Position numbers and translations under genes: made by a program
Shown here: positions 17,401 to 24,617 of the stretch, one piece after another
Layout: each line of letters begins with the position of its first letter
Position numbering within the stretch: position 1 is the stretch's first letter
From: an uncultured Bacteroidales bacterium
GTDB lineage: Bacteria > Bacteroidota > Bacteroidia > Bacteroidales > Paludibacteraceae
Assembly: GCA_937885465.1 (NCBI GenBank)
Contig: CAKZZM010000006.1
Coordinates: forward strand, 27,742-91,741
DNA length: 64,000 nt
Direction: 5' to 3'
The notes under the pieces: generated by a model
Database searches by the model: none
What the model was told of the DNA's origin: nothing
What the model saw: only the letters and a program-made list of their open reading frames with translations

Positions 17401-17573
17401 TTGCCGTCGATATCGGTTATCGTTCCGTTTGAAGTTCCTTTTTCGAGTACGGAAGCACCGATGATAGGTCCCGTCCCCCCAAGGTCCTCCACCTTGCCGC
17501 TTACCAACACCTTCTGCGCGAAGAGAGGAAAGATGATAGCCATGAGCAACGCCAATATACCTAACCTTTTCAT
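14490..17573 (-). CDS. SusC/RagA TonB-linked outer-membrane transporter
   Basis: 1027 residues. Signal peptide about 1-19; carboxypeptidase-regulatory-like N-terminal domain (about 22-100: VSGKVEDLGGTGPIIGASV, GTITDIDGNFSLEV); then VVVVGYGTMKKRDVTGSI, the TonB-box/plug start typical of the family, a plug domain with ALQGKVSGLEI and RGASTL, and a C-terminal beta barrel ending in Phe (AKSVLCGMNLTF). Imports oligosaccharides across the outer membrane together with SusD. Start overlaps the stop of the upstream lipoprotein by 4 nt. A standard SusC without the extra N-terminal signalling domain, so regulation is through the propeller regulator. Confidence 0.96.
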   Translation of the reverse strand: MKRLGILALLMAIIFPLFAQKVLVSGKVEDLGGTGPIIGASVLEKGTSNGTITDIDGNFSLEVGKGSSIIISYMGYLTQTIQVKSTKPLRVMLEEDSKQLEEVVVVGYGTMKKRDVTGSITSIAEKNLLENKPMNIATALQGKVSGLEIVTASEPGSESNYRIRGASTLSAEGSTPLFIVDGAEVDNIDNISPADIASIEVLKDAASAAIYGSKSANGVIIISTKQGMSSKPVLNVGYSLKISNLSRTLPQMNRRQCIDFDILRSYLQGSSGNSVYVNDSLNPSFADDNYYQDILFRTGLTHQADVSLAGKTDKINYFTSLSYMHDDGIALNTWNRRGTYRLNVDYKPNKYVTIGSRISLGLGGNRKTPGGARQRILERPANMALVFPDGTYAPVIASRNNPLAWSEICVNNNKYYEANFNEFIEIKPIKDLSIKSSISGTFNQNNYRYFEPAILNKNQITASSNRNTTTLRWTHEDVITYSHSFNGGHSFSAMAGFSLQGYKSEYVNLAVNHNISEAITTSYAFQEVNTNSTFHYQTENRMASFFGRVSYSYKGRYLLNANIRGDGSSRFGTGLKWGAFPSASVGWRLSDEKWMQWAQPVLTDFKLRYSFGMTGNQTASDYAALSRYSTIAYADYIGIYPTQLENDRLGWETTMQHNLGVDWSMFNNRFSIVMDLYMKDTRDVLFSMKLPGTSGFVSSYTNIGNISNKGLEFTISGHIIKMRDFDWTASINFAFNRNKLYNIPEENRTIQNSLYIIDNDYTLGTMFGYKSVQIFQYDQSNAFYVDEAGNWQQLTPIFDEKDRFVEYQLNGSTYTGEVRQLHYGTEKGELFKGGDVMWDDLNHDGVINDEDRQVIGCGQPDFTGGFNTEFRWKGLSFSAFFNFSFGGDVINVYEANRNAHIYGTLTQASPVYLAQSWLAAGDIAKYPIPSTSRAIVQNTRLNSDLWIQDGSYIRLKNLKIAYSLPKKWLTPMHIQDWTFSVMMQNFFTWTNYDGFDPEITSSGFAIGYDNNSYPRAKSVLCGMNLTF

Positions 17574-18379
17574 AACTCAACCTCCTCTGCTTTTTGTGGG
17601 ACAGACGCGGAGTTCGCTTCTTTCTCGCGTACAACAGCACGATATCGAATAACCTTGCCGCCTTCTGCAGTCACTTTGTATATAACCGTATCGGAATAAT
17701 TTATTGTATCAAGATCGTGGAAAGGGCGGTAATTCGCCTCATCGGCAAACTCTGCCACCTCTATCGTTGCACGATGCGAAGAGGCGGAGAGATCAATATG
17801 TGTACGCTGTTGCGTGAGGTCGTAACCGCTACCTTGTTCAAGCAAGAGAGTTATCAACGCTCCGTCAGAGTAAGAGTCAGGTATGGCTGAACGACCGGAA
17901 GTCGGGTCGTCTGCGTTTATCTGCGAAGAGTCAAGTCCGGCAAGAGGTATGTCACTAAGGAAAAGACGGAGCAAAATAGCATCTTCGTACCGGAAAGTGG
18001 TATCAACCTCAACAATATAATAAGCCTTCTTACCGCTTTGCGCCGTAACCTCATATTCCACGGGACCTTTCGAGAAATCCACCTCTTCAAGTGTTGCAGG
18101 CGAACAAGTAGTCCATGGCGACAACTTGATAGTCGGTTTCAGGTGAGCCAAGTCGGCATCACAAGGGACACTGACCGTTATATAACGATTCGTTTCGTCA
18201 ATAACGCCATCGTGACGAATAAAAATATTCGCATCTGAATTGTGATAATAATCGAAACCAAAAGCGGCTATCGCCCGTAGATTGGCAAGCGGATAATCGT
18301 CCATCGTCTTCTTACAAGAAGGCAAGAGAAAAATCAACGGAAGAATGAGTGCAAAGTAACAATGAGTCCTGTTTTTCAT
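17570..18379 (-). CDS. DUF5018-like PUL lipoprotein, first gene of unit A
   Basis: 269 residues with lipobox (FLLPSC). Two beta-sandwich repeats of the kind seen in DUF5018-like surface proteins: LANLRAIAAFGFDYY..., then LKPTIKLSPWTTCSP and YEVTAQSGKKAYYIVEV in the first half, a related ITLLLEQGSGYDL...YKVTAEGGKVIRYRAVVRE in the second. The family role is not established; in a SusCD operon a surface glycan-binding or cell-surface assembly function is probable. Translationally coupled (ATGA) to SusC. Confidence 0.7.
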   Translation of the reverse strand: MKNRTHCYFALILPLIFLLPSCKKTMDDYPLANLRAIAAFGFDYYHNSDANIFIRHDGVIDETNRYITVSVPCDADLAHLKPTIKLSPWTTCSPATLEEVDFSKGPVEYEVTAQSGKKAYYIVEVDTTFRYEDAILLRLFLSDIPLAGLDSSQINADDPTSGRSAIPDSYSDGALITLLLEQGSGYDLTQQRTHIDLSASSHRATIEVAEFADEANYRPFHDLDTINYSDTVIYKVTAEGGKVIRYRAVVREKEANSASVPQKAEEVEL

Positions 18380-18408
18380 GGTTGTAGATTGGTAGTTTTC
18401 ACCAACAG

Positions 18409-18476
18409 CAAAGTTATCTTAATTTGCACAAATTGGCAGGCTCAAAATGGCAAATAAACTTCTCTGATTGGCAAAT
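18409..18476 (-). promoter_or_regulatory. Promoter of PUL unit A with paired TGGCAAAT direct repeats
   Basis: Minus-strand -7 box TAACTTTG at 18416-18409; no TTTG at the -33 position. TGGCAAAT (plus-strand reading) at 18448-18455 and 18469-18476, exactly 21 bp apart, the nearer one 32 bp from the -7 box and 69 bp from the start codon. Same spacing as in 7703-7770. A third partial copy TTGGCAGG is at 18433. Confidence 0.7.
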
Positions 18477-18592
18477 GCTGATTTTTTATTTTTCGAAGAC
18501 GAAAGGGCGGAAAGGGCGGAACAAAGGAAAGGGTGGAAAGGGCGAGACAAGGAATAATAAGACTAGACATCAAAAAAATCTCTTGTAAAGCA

Positions 18593-18624
18593 ATTGCATA
18601 AATCATATTTTATTACTAACTTTG
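18593..18624 (+). promoter_or_regulatory. Probable promoter of the 18900 kinase gene
   Basis: ATTG at 18593-18596, 20 nt, TAACTTTG at 18617-18624. The implied transcript has a leader of about 270 nt consisting largely of repeats. Confidence 0.6.
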
Positions 18625-18632
18625 CTATCGTT

Positions 18633-18848
18633 TAGTAGTGAAGCACTCCGGTGCCTCGCTGTTAGAGAGACGCTAAAGAATAGCGTCTCTACCGTTGAAC
18701 GCTCGGAGACGCTAACCGGCTAAGTACGATGTACCGCTTTCGCTATGTACGAAGGGGCTGCCGAATAATATTCGGCGTAATTGACAACGCTACTACCAAA
18801 CGTTCGGAGACGTTCTCCACTACCAAACGTTCGGAGACGTTAACCACT
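18633..18848. repeat. Mosaic of palindromic repeats in the kinase-gene leader
   Basis: In order: family E (TAGTAGTGAAGCACTCCGGTGCCTCGC), family D palindrome GAGACGCTAAAGAATAGCGTCTC, family A (GAACGCTCGGAGACGC), family F (GTACCGCTTTCGCTATGTACG), family C palindrome GCCGAATAATATTCGGC followed by GTAATTGACAACGCTAC, then two family A units at about 18798 and 18825. The upstream part of this 520-bp gap (18380-18630) holds the unit A promoter, purine-rich GGCGGAAAG tandems (about 18506-18545) and the kinase promoter. Confidence 0.8.
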
Positions 18849-18899
18849 AAAAACGGCAAATAACAATTTTCTATATAGAAAACAGAAAACTTTTACCCT

Positions 18900-19979
18900 A
18901 TGAAAGACATTATCTCTTGTTTTGCTATTGAAGACGCAGTATCGGAGCCACGCCCGCTGAAGGTAGGCTTTATCAACGATTCTTTTATTGTTCCTGCCGC
19001 TAAGGAAGGCGGGACATCGTATTTTCTGCAACGCATCAATCACCATATCTTCCAAGATGTTGACGGGCTGCAGCGCAACATACAAAAGGTTACCGACCAT
19101 ATCCGCCAACGTCTTGAGGCAGAGGGGGAGAGAGATCTCGACCGCAAGGTGCTGCGACTTATCCCTACCAAGAGCGGCAAACTATATCACCTGCGCCATA
19201 CTGAGGAAGGGGACGAGTATTGGAGAGTATATGTGCTTATTGACGCACAGTCGCAGGAAACGGTAACACCACAATCAGCAGAGTTAGCAGGCGAGGCATT
19301 TGGCAGGTTTCAATGCCAACTATCAGATCTCCCATTCAGCGAACTGACGGAGTCCATACCACGCTTCCATGATGTTGAATACCGCCTTGATCAGTTAGAC
19401 GAGGCTGCCAAATCAGATGCGGCAGGCAGAGTGGCAGAATGCGGAGAGTTATTGGAAAAGATCAACCGCCGCAGAGAAGAGATGTGCCTCGCGGAAAGAC
19501 TCTTCCGCGAAGGCAGACTAACCAAGCGCATCAACCACTGCGACACGAAGGTGAACAATATGCTCTTTGACGAACAAGGCAGACCACTCTGCATCGTTGA
19601 TTTGGACACCGTAATGCCGGGCTTCGTGCTAAGCGACTTCGGCGACTTTATGCGCACCGCCGCCAATACGGGACTCGAGGATGACCCTAACCTCGATAAT
19701 ATACATGTTAATATGGATGTTTTTGACGCATACACCCGCGGCTATCTCCGTGAGGCCACTTTCCTCACTCCGCTCGAGAAAGAACTGCTGCCTTACGGCT
19801 GCCGCCGAATGAGTTATATGCAAGCCGTGCGGTTCCTCACCGACTATCTCAACGGCGACACCTACTATAAGATACAATACAACGAACATAACCTCGTCCG
19901 CACACGAGCACAGATACGACTTTTAGAAGAGCAGGAAAAAGTGCAGGATGAGATGCAAAAAATAATAGCAGCAAGATAA
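18900..19979 (+). CDS. N-acetylhexosamine 1-kinase-like (APH-fold) sugar kinase
   Basis: 359 residues, aminoglycoside-phosphotransferase fold. GFINDSFIV near the N-terminus (nucleotide loop), catalytic loop NHCDTKVNNMLFD (about 219-231), and metal-binding VDLDTVMPGF...SDFGD. The HxDTKxNN / DLDTVMPG combination is that of NahK-type kinases, which phosphorylate GlcNAc/GalNAc at C1; other APH-fold substrates are possible. Lies next to the PUL on the opposite strand, so it could process N-acetylhexosamines released from its substrate. Start chosen from homologous openings (ISCFAIEDAV). Monocistronic: followed by a strong terminator. Confidence 0.75.
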   Translation: MKDIISCFAIEDAVSEPRPLKVGFINDSFIVPAAKEGGTSYFLQRINHHIFQDVDGLQRNIQKVTDHIRQRLEAEGERDLDRKVLRLIPTKSGKLYHLRHTEEGDEYWRVYVLIDAQSQETVTPQSAELAGEAFGRFQCQLSDLPFSELTESIPRFHDVEYRLDQLDEAAKSDAAGRVAECGELLEKINRRREEMCLAERLFREGRLTKRINHCDTKVNNMLFDEQGRPLCIVDLDTVMPGFVLSDFGDFMRTAANTGLEDDPNLDNIHVNMDVFDAYTRGYLREATFLTPLEKELLPYGCRRMSYMQAVRFLTDYLNGDTYYKIQYNEHNLVRTRAQIRLLEEQEKVQDEMQKIIAAR

Positions 19980-20024
19980 CGCAACCGCTAACAAAGGAGC
20001 GAAGCCCCGCTCACCACAAGGAAA

Positions 20025-20068
20025 ACAAAGAAGCGACGCTTGAGAAATATCAAGCGTCGCTTCTTTGT
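20025..20068. terminator. Bidirectional hairpin terminator (kinase gene / tRNA-Arg)
   Basis: Perfect 18-bp stem 20025-20042 with 20051-20068 and an 8-nt loop (AAGAAGCGACGCTTG / CAAGCGTCGCTTCTT). A T-rich run follows on the minus strand (CTTTGTTTTCC), so it fits best as tRNA terminator, but it also stops plus-strand transcripts. The stem reaches the tRNA discriminator base. Confidence 0.8.
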
Positions 20069-20141
20069 GACCCATGCAGGATTCAAACCTGCAACCTTCT
20101 GATCCGTAGTCAGATACTCTATTCAGTTGAGCTAATGGGCC
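20068..20141 (-). tRNA. tRNA-Arg (ACG)
   Basis: 74 nt on the minus strand. Acceptor stem GGCCCAT/ATGGGTC, D-loop AGCTCAACTGAATAGAGT, anticodon stem TCTGA/TCAGA with loop CTACGGA (anticodon ACG, presumably read as ICG), T-arm GCAGGTTTGAATCCTGC, discriminator A. CCA is not encoded. Confidence 0.95.
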
Positions 20142-20145
20142 AAAA

Positions 20146-20214
20146 CTTTTGAAATCAAGAGACCCTTCCTAACTCCGAAAAACTCGAAGCCCACCTAACT
20201 CTTGATTTCAAAAG
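20146..20214 (-). other. Long leader hairpin directly upstream of tRNA-Arg
   Basis: Perfect 16-bp stem CTTTTGAAATCAAGAG (20146-20161) with its complement (20199-20214) and a 37-nt loop that itself can form CTTCG/CGGAG. It lies between the tRNA promoter and the mature tRNA, 4 nt from the latter. Possibly a processing or stability element. Confidence 0.55.
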
Positions 20215-20220
20215 CGGCTG

Positions 20221-20252
20221 CAAAGTTAATGCTTTTTTTCTAAACCACCAAA
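20221..20252 (-). promoter_or_regulatory. tRNA-Arg promoter
   Basis: Minus strand: TTTG (20252-20249), 20 nt, TAACTTTG (20228-20221). Transcription should start just before the leader hairpin. Confidence 0.8.
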
Positions 20253-20483
20253 TTTTTTGCAAAAAAAAATCAAAAAAGTTTCATTTGGCGAGAATTTTAG
20301 AGTACGGAAAGACGAACTGAGGTTATCGAAAACGGAAAATACGAAAGGTACGGAAATGCGGATGCAAAGAAAATAACGGAAGGTGATTTTCAGCCTCGCA
20401 TTTGTTTTTTCAATACAATTATGCTATCAAACATAAAAAATAATTTTTTTATATCGCGAAAAAGCAGTAATTTAGCAAGTAAA

Positions 20484-20636
20484 TAACAAGGGACGAAGTA
20501 CGAAGGTACTGCCGAATGATATTCGGCGTAATTGACAACGCTACCGTTGAACGTTCGGAGACGCCATAACAAAGTACCAAGTGACAAAGTACCAAGTACC
20601 AAGTGATCGCTTACGCTAAGGAGACGTTTTCCACTA
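20484..20636. repeat. Mosaic repeat block after the DUF4290 gene
   Basis: Family F (GGGACGAAGTACGAAGGTAC), family C (GCCGAATGATATTCGGC with GTAATTGACAACGCTACC), family A (GAACGTTCGGAGACG), family F tandem (AAAGTACCAAGTGACAAAGTACCAAGTACC), then GGAGACGTTTTCCACTA abutting the DUF4290 stop codon. The remaining 20253-20483 holds only ACGGAAA-rich sequence and A/T-rich DNA. Confidence 0.75.
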
Positions 20637-21215
20637 TTATTTCTTTTTCTTGCGTTTGTTTGAGACAAAGATTTGCTCGGTGAATAACTTATCAAACTCG
20701 GGGAAATTGCAGTCAAGCGTGTTATTTGAGAGCACGGCGATATCGCATTTTACCTGCTGAGCATCCACTATTTCTTTGTTAGAGACATAATAGCACTGCC
20801 TCATTCGTTGTGCGATGCGTAAGATAAGGTATTTCTGCTGTTCGCTATTTTGTTGCGCTACTGCCTCATTGACCATATTCTGCACTATTCTGCCGTAGTG
20901 CCGCATAAACGGCTTATTACCCGCTGCTTGAAGAGGTTGCGGGTGTGGCTTCATATCCTCGGGTTGCGGGTTGCCGAAGGGGTAGTCGATATCGAGTCGG
21001 AACCCCGACATAAGAGCGAGGTGGTCGTAGTAGATATGTTGCTGTTGCTCGTTGTTGAGTTCGGGGTGCAACTGCGTCATCGTCTTGATGATAGTGGCAG
21101 CACAGCGTTGCCTGTCTTCTTTTAATGGCAAGGTTACGGCGTGCTCAACCATATGCTGAACATTTCTGCCATAGTCTGGAAGGATGAGTGGTGCTGATAG
21201 AGTGGTATATTCCAT
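20637..21215 (-). CDS. DUF4290 family protein
   Basis: 192 residues. Matches the Bacteroidetes DUF4290 pattern: YGRNVQHMVEHAVTLPLKEDRQRCA, then a conserved DHLALMSGFRLDIDYPFGNP, a second helical YGRIVQNMVNEA repeat, and a Lys-rich end (NKRKKKK). Cytoplasmic, all-helical by appearance; function unknown. It begins 7 nt after the upstream EEP gene and is probably co-transcribed with it. Confidence 0.85.
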   Translation of the reverse strand: MEYTTLSAPLILPDYGRNVQHMVEHAVTLPLKEDRQRCAATIIKTMTQLHPELNNEQQQHIYYDHLALMSGFRLDIDYPFGNPQPEDMKPHPQPLQAAGNKPFMRHYGRIVQNMVNEAVAQQNSEQQKYLILRIAQRMRQCYYVSNKEIVDAQQVKCDIAVLSNNTLDCNFPEFDKLFTEQIFVSNKRKKKK

Positions 21216-21222
21216 TGTTCCT

Positions 21223-22299
21223 CTATTTTTGCTTGATGAGATAAATCATAGTGGGGTAGTGGTCAGAAAATCCGTCGGTCCATACTCCGCCTTTGTGTGT
21301 ACGCATAGGCGTACCTTTATCTTTTCCCTCTTGATAAGTTAGGAATTTCTTGTTGAATATTTCGGGTTGCCAATAGCTCCATGCCGTATTGGTGCGTTGT
21401 TCATTAAGCAGGGGCTCTGAGATGATGATTTGGTCGAAGAGGTTCCATGAGCCGTTGTAAGCGAGCGAGCCGATGCCTCGGTCGAGTCGTTGCCACATAG
21501 TGTTGAAGAAGCCTTGTGGTGTCACGTCCTCGCGATTCTTCTTGGCGTTGAGTACCTCAGCGCAAGAGTGGTTATAGGGGTCATCGTTGAGGTCGCCCAT
21601 AACGATAATCTTTGCCCTCGGGTCCCTGCCGTAGAGGGAGTCGCAGATATGCTTAGTGAGCATGGCTGCCGTGTCGCGAGTAGGGCGACTCGCTTCCTCA
21701 CCGCCGTAGCGTGAGGGCCAATGGCAAACTATAACATGAATCTTATCACGCACAAGCCCTTTATCGTCTTTAAGATATCCGCTGACGAGCAGTTGCAGAC
21801 GCGTCTTCACTACGCCGCCATCGGCATAGTGCGCTTTCAGTTCGTAGCCGATAGGCTTGCCCACGGGGGTGAAGAAAGAGGGGTTGTACAAGAAGCCTAC
21901 ATCCACACCTCGCCTATCCGGACCTTCTAACAGAATGGGCTGATAGTTGCGGTCAGCCAGTTCGGGTTGCTTAACAAGGTCGTCCAAGCAACCTTTGTTC
22001 TCAACCTCTGCCACCCCCACGCAAACGGCCCCAAGGGGCGACTTATCCAAGCCAAACTGAGAGATGGCATAGGCGAGATTATGCAACTTATGCTCGTATT
22101 TGATAGGAGTCCAGTGCATGCCGCCGTCCGGCAAATACTCAAAGTCGTTCTTACCTTCGTCGTGAACGGTGTCGAACAAGTTCTCAAGGTTATAGAAGGC
22201 GATGCACCTTACTACATAGTCGTTCTCCGCAGCACGAATAGTAGCGGAAAAGCAAAAGAGAAACGAGAAAATCAGAGAAAAAAAAGCAGATTTGCGCAT
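21223..22299 (-). CDS. Exported endonuclease/exonuclease/phosphatase (EEP) family protein
   Basis: 358 residues, signal peptide about 1-23. EEP landmarks in order: AFYNLENLFDT, VGVAEVENKG (metal Glu), VIVCHWPSRYGG (His), VMGDLNDDP (Asp/Asn), FSDHYPTMIY (terminal Asp-His). A secreted or periplasmic phosphodiesterase or nuclease; substrate not predictable. The start is set by the signal peptide. Its promoter is about 330 nt upstream, and the leader between is filled with repeats. Confidence 0.88.
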   Translation of the reverse strand: MRKSAFFSLIFSFLFCFSATIRAAENDYVVRCIAFYNLENLFDTVHDEGKNDFEYLPDGGMHWTPIKYEHKLHNLAYAISQFGLDKSPLGAVCVGVAEVENKGCLDDLVKQPELADRNYQPILLEGPDRRGVDVGFLYNPSFFTPVGKPIGYELKAHYADGGVVKTRLQLLVSGYLKDDKGLVRDKIHVIVCHWPSRYGGEEASRPTRDTAAMLTKHICDSLYGRDPRAKIIVMGDLNDDPYNHSCAEVLNAKKNREDVTPQGFFNTMWQRLDRGIGSLAYNGSWNLFDQIIISEPLLNEQRTNTAWSYWQPEIFNKKFLTYQEGKDKGTPMRTHKGGVWTDGFSDHYPTMIYLIKQK

Positions 22300-22336
22300 A
22301 GTTTATTTGATTAGTTAGATAATTAGATAATTAGAG

Positions 22337-22608
22337 CGTTGAGGATGTCTGAGAACGTTCAGACTTTTGTCGGCATTAAATGCCGACTTTATAAAAACGA
22401 GAAATATAGGTGCAGTTGTGAACGTCTGAGAACGTTCTGACTTTTGTCGGCATTAAATGCCGACTTTATAAAAACGAGAAATATAAGTGCAGTTGTGAAC
22501 GTCTCCGAACGTTCAAATGGTAGAGACGCTATTCTTTAGCGTCTCTCAATAGTTGAGAACGTCTGAGAACGTTCGGAGACGTTCTCCACTGAACGTTCAA
22601 ATTGGAGA
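22337..22608. repeat. Mosaic repeat block in the EEP gene leader
   Basis: Two near-identical 76-bp-spaced copies of a composite: AACGTTCAGACTTTTGTCGG, then the palindrome GTCGGCATTAAATGCCGAC with TTTATAAAAACGAGAAATAT (about 22374 and 22448). Then family A units, the family D palindrome GAGACGCTATTCTTTAGCGTCTC (about 22520-22542), and another family A cluster ending at 22608. Confidence 0.8.
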
Positions 22609-22629
22609 GTTTTTGTTGCGTTTTTGATA

Positions 22630-22660
22630 CAAAGTTACACTTTTTTTTGCATATTTCAAA
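22630..22660 (-). promoter_or_regulatory. Promoter of the EEP gene
   Basis: Minus strand: TTTG (22660-22657), 19 nt, TAACTTTG (22637-22630). Overlaps the divergent ssb promoter. Confidence 0.65.
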
Positions 22661-22677
22661 AAAAAAAATTATCTTTG
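22646..22677 (+). promoter_or_regulatory. ssb promoter
   Basis: TTTG (22646-22649), 20 nt, TATCTTTG (22670-22677), 51 nt before the start codon. Confidence 0.8.
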
Positions 22678-22728
22678 CATTTGATTTGTTAATTTCACTG
22701 AAACAATAATCTATTAAATCAGAAAATC

Positions 22729-23169
22729 ATGTCATACGTAAACAAAGCAATTCTAATTGGAAATGTAGGTGCAGACCCGGAAGTAAGGTATTTGGATCGC
22801 GGAACCGCTATTGCCACCTTCAGTTTAGTCACAAGCGAGAGAAGTTATGTAATGCAGAATGGTACTGTAGTGCCGGAACATGTTGATTGGCACGCTATTG
22901 TACTTTGGCGTTCAATGGCTGAATGGGCAGAGAAAAATGTGAGGAAGGGAATGAAACTATATGTGGAGGGCAAGATGCAGACTCGTCGTTGGGAGAAAGA
23001 TGGTGTTATAAAGCAGAAGACTGAAATTGTTGCCGATAGTGTGCAGATTCTTTATCGTCCTGACGAAAATCGTCAGCGTCCGCGTCCTGCAGGGCAGGTA
23101 GCAGAGCCGATTGCAGATAACGAGGTAAGTGAGTCAGCCGCTGAGGATCAGTATGAACCATTATTCTAA
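22729..23169 (+). CDS. ssb: Single-stranded DNA-binding protein
   Basis: 146 residues. OB-fold SSB: VNKAILIGNVGADPEVRYL, ATFSLVTSERS, DWHAIVLWRSMAEWAEKNVRKGMKLYVEGKMQTR, followed by a flexible acidic C-terminal tail ending in EPLF (the partner-binding tip, usually acidic then Pro-Phe; here shortened). Binds ssDNA in replication and repair. Monocistronic, with its own promoter and terminator. Confidence 0.95.
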   Translation: MSYVNKAILIGNVGADPEVRYLDRGTAIATFSLVTSERSYVMQNGTVVPEHVDWHAIVLWRSMAEWAEKNVRKGMKLYVEGKMQTRRWEKDGVIKQKTEIVADSVQILYRPDENRQRPRPAGQVAEPIADNEVSESAAEDQYEPLF

Positions 23170-23178
23170 TATTATTGC

Positions 23179-23203
23179 AAAGCAGGCGCGAGCCTGCTTT
23201 TTT
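23179..23203 (+). terminator. ssb terminator
   Basis: AAAGCAGGC, loop GCGA, GCCTGCTTT, then T run; 10 nt after the stop. Confidence 0.85.
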
Positions 23204-23205
23204 AG

Positions 23206-23279
23206 TGGAAAGTAGAAAGTGCGGGCAGAGCCCTAAAGTCTAACATCTGAAATAGTGGAGAACGTCTCCGAACGTTCAA
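23206..23279. repeat. Repeat pair before folC (family G inverted, family A)
   Basis: GAAAGTGCGGGCAGAGCCC (reverse complement of the units at 38443 and 38537), then GTGGAGAACGTCTCCGAACG. Confidence 0.7.
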
Positions 23280-23297
23280 TAAATGCCGACAAAATTT

Positions 23298-24617
23298 ATG
23301 TCATACGAAGAAACACTTAAATACTTATATTCCTCTCATCCTGCCTTTCATGTGGTGGGGGCGGGGGCGTATAAACCCGGGCTGCAGAATATGCGGCGGG
23401 TAGCGGATGCTCTTGGTAATCCTCAAAATAAATATCCGACTATTCACGTGGCAGGAACAAACGGAAAAGGGTCGGTGTCTTCACTCATTGCCGCCGCCTT
23501 GCAAAGTGCAGGCATGAAGACGGGACTTTACACCTCTCCGCATCTCGTTGATTATCGCGAGCGCATACGTATCAATGGCGAGATGATACCTGAGGAAGAA
23601 GTGTGCCGAATAGTGGAGAGGCTGAAACCTATATCGGGTGATTTGTCGTTTTTCGAGATAACGACGTCAATCGCTTTTGAGTGGTTTGCGGAACAGAAGG
23701 TTGATATTGCCGTTATAGAAGTGGGGTTAGGCGGAAGGTTAGACGCAACGAATATCATCACACCCCTGCTTTCCGTCATAACCAATATAGGCTATGATCA
23801 TACTGCACAGTTAGGCAACACGCTGCAAGAGATAGCGGCGGAGAAAGCGGGAATAATGAAAAAGGGAGTGCCTTGCGTGATAGGGGAGGTGGAGAAGGAG
23901 ACCTTGCCCGTCTTTCTTGCTAAGGCGGGAGAGTGCGGCATCTCGGGTGGCGGACTCGAAACGACCGACTGCCGGTTGTGGATAGCAGAACAGTGCAACT
24001 ACCTTCGCTCGCTGCGCAAACGACTTATCCCCGATTGCCAGTTGAAAGGGGAGTATCAGGAGCGCAATCAGCAAACCGCATTCGTAGCACTGCGGGCGTT
24101 ATGCTTACAAAGTAATATTGTCCTCAGTCACTTAGTTATTAAGCAAGCCTTTGAGCATGTGTGTGACCTTACCGGACTACGCGGGCGGTGGGAAGTGTTG
24201 CAAGAGAAACCGCTGACGATATGCGACACCGGACATAATGAGCACGGGATACGGACGTATATTTGCACTTTGCAACGACTGCTTGACGAGCGTCAGGCAG
24301 GGCGAAACATGTCGCAGCAGCAGTCGCTTAATGTGCATCTGAGAATGGTGTTCGGTATGGTGGCGGATAAGGATATTGACGCAGTGCTCGCCCTTTTGCC
24401 CAAAGAAGCGGTCTATTATTGGACTCAGGCTTCTACACCCCGCGCCTTGAGCTCTTCGGAGTTAAGGATGAAAGGACTCAGATATTCGCTTATCGGAAAG
24501 AATTACGACAAGTTAGAAGATGCTATTGCCGTTGCGAGGCATGATGCCGAAGAGCAAGATATCATCTTCATCGGTGGAAGTAATTATGTTGTGGCAGAGG
24601 CACTACCATTATTCTGA
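23298..24617 (+). CDS. folC: Bifunctional folylpolyglutamate / dihydrofolate synthase
   Basis: 439 residues from the ATG at 23298 (MSYEETLKYLYSSHPAFH), which matches family N-termini; an in-frame ATG 15 nt upstream lies against a repeat and is less likely. Mur-ligase fold: P-loop HVAGTNGKGSVSSL, TSPHLVDYRERI, EVGLGGRLDATN, the lysine-carbamate/metal region EKAGIMKKG, and the C-terminal CDTGHNEHGI. Adds glutamate to dihydropteroate or folates. Length is typical. Confidence 0.94.
   Translation: MSYEETLKYLYSSHPAFHVVGAGAYKPGLQNMRRVADALGNPQNKYPTIHVAGTNGKGSVSSLIAAALQSAGMKTGLYTSPHLVDYRERIRINGEMIPEEEVCRIVERLKPISGDLSFFEITTSIAFEWFAEQKVDIAVIEVGLGGRLDATNIITPLLSVITNIGYDHTAQLGNTLQEIAAEKAGIMKKGVPCVIGEVEKETLPVFLAKAGECGISGGGLETTDCRLWIAEQCNYLRSLRKRLIPDCQLKGEYQERNQQTAFVALRALCLQSNIVLSHLVIKQAFEHVCDLTGLRGRWEVLQEKPLTICDTGHNEHGIRTYICTLQRLLDERQAGRNMSQQQSLNVHLRMVFGMVADKDIDAVLALLPKEAVYYWTQASTPRALSSSELRMKGLRYSLIGKNYDKLEDAIAVARHDAEEQDIIFIGGSNYVVAEALPLF

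Noticed and set aside
17362..18238. Several 66-98 codon plus-strand ORFs opposite the PUL start
   Set aside because: All are antisense to SusC or the first lipoprotein and lack ribosome sites or domain features.
22337..22608. Insertion sequence or MITE with terminal inverted repeats
   Set aside because: The palindromes are separate short families in different orders at different loci, without constant ends or target duplications that I can see.
23283..23297. Upstream ATG as folC start
   Set aside because: It lies directly against a repeat and adds five residues not seen in the family; the ATG at 23298 gives the usual N-terminus.
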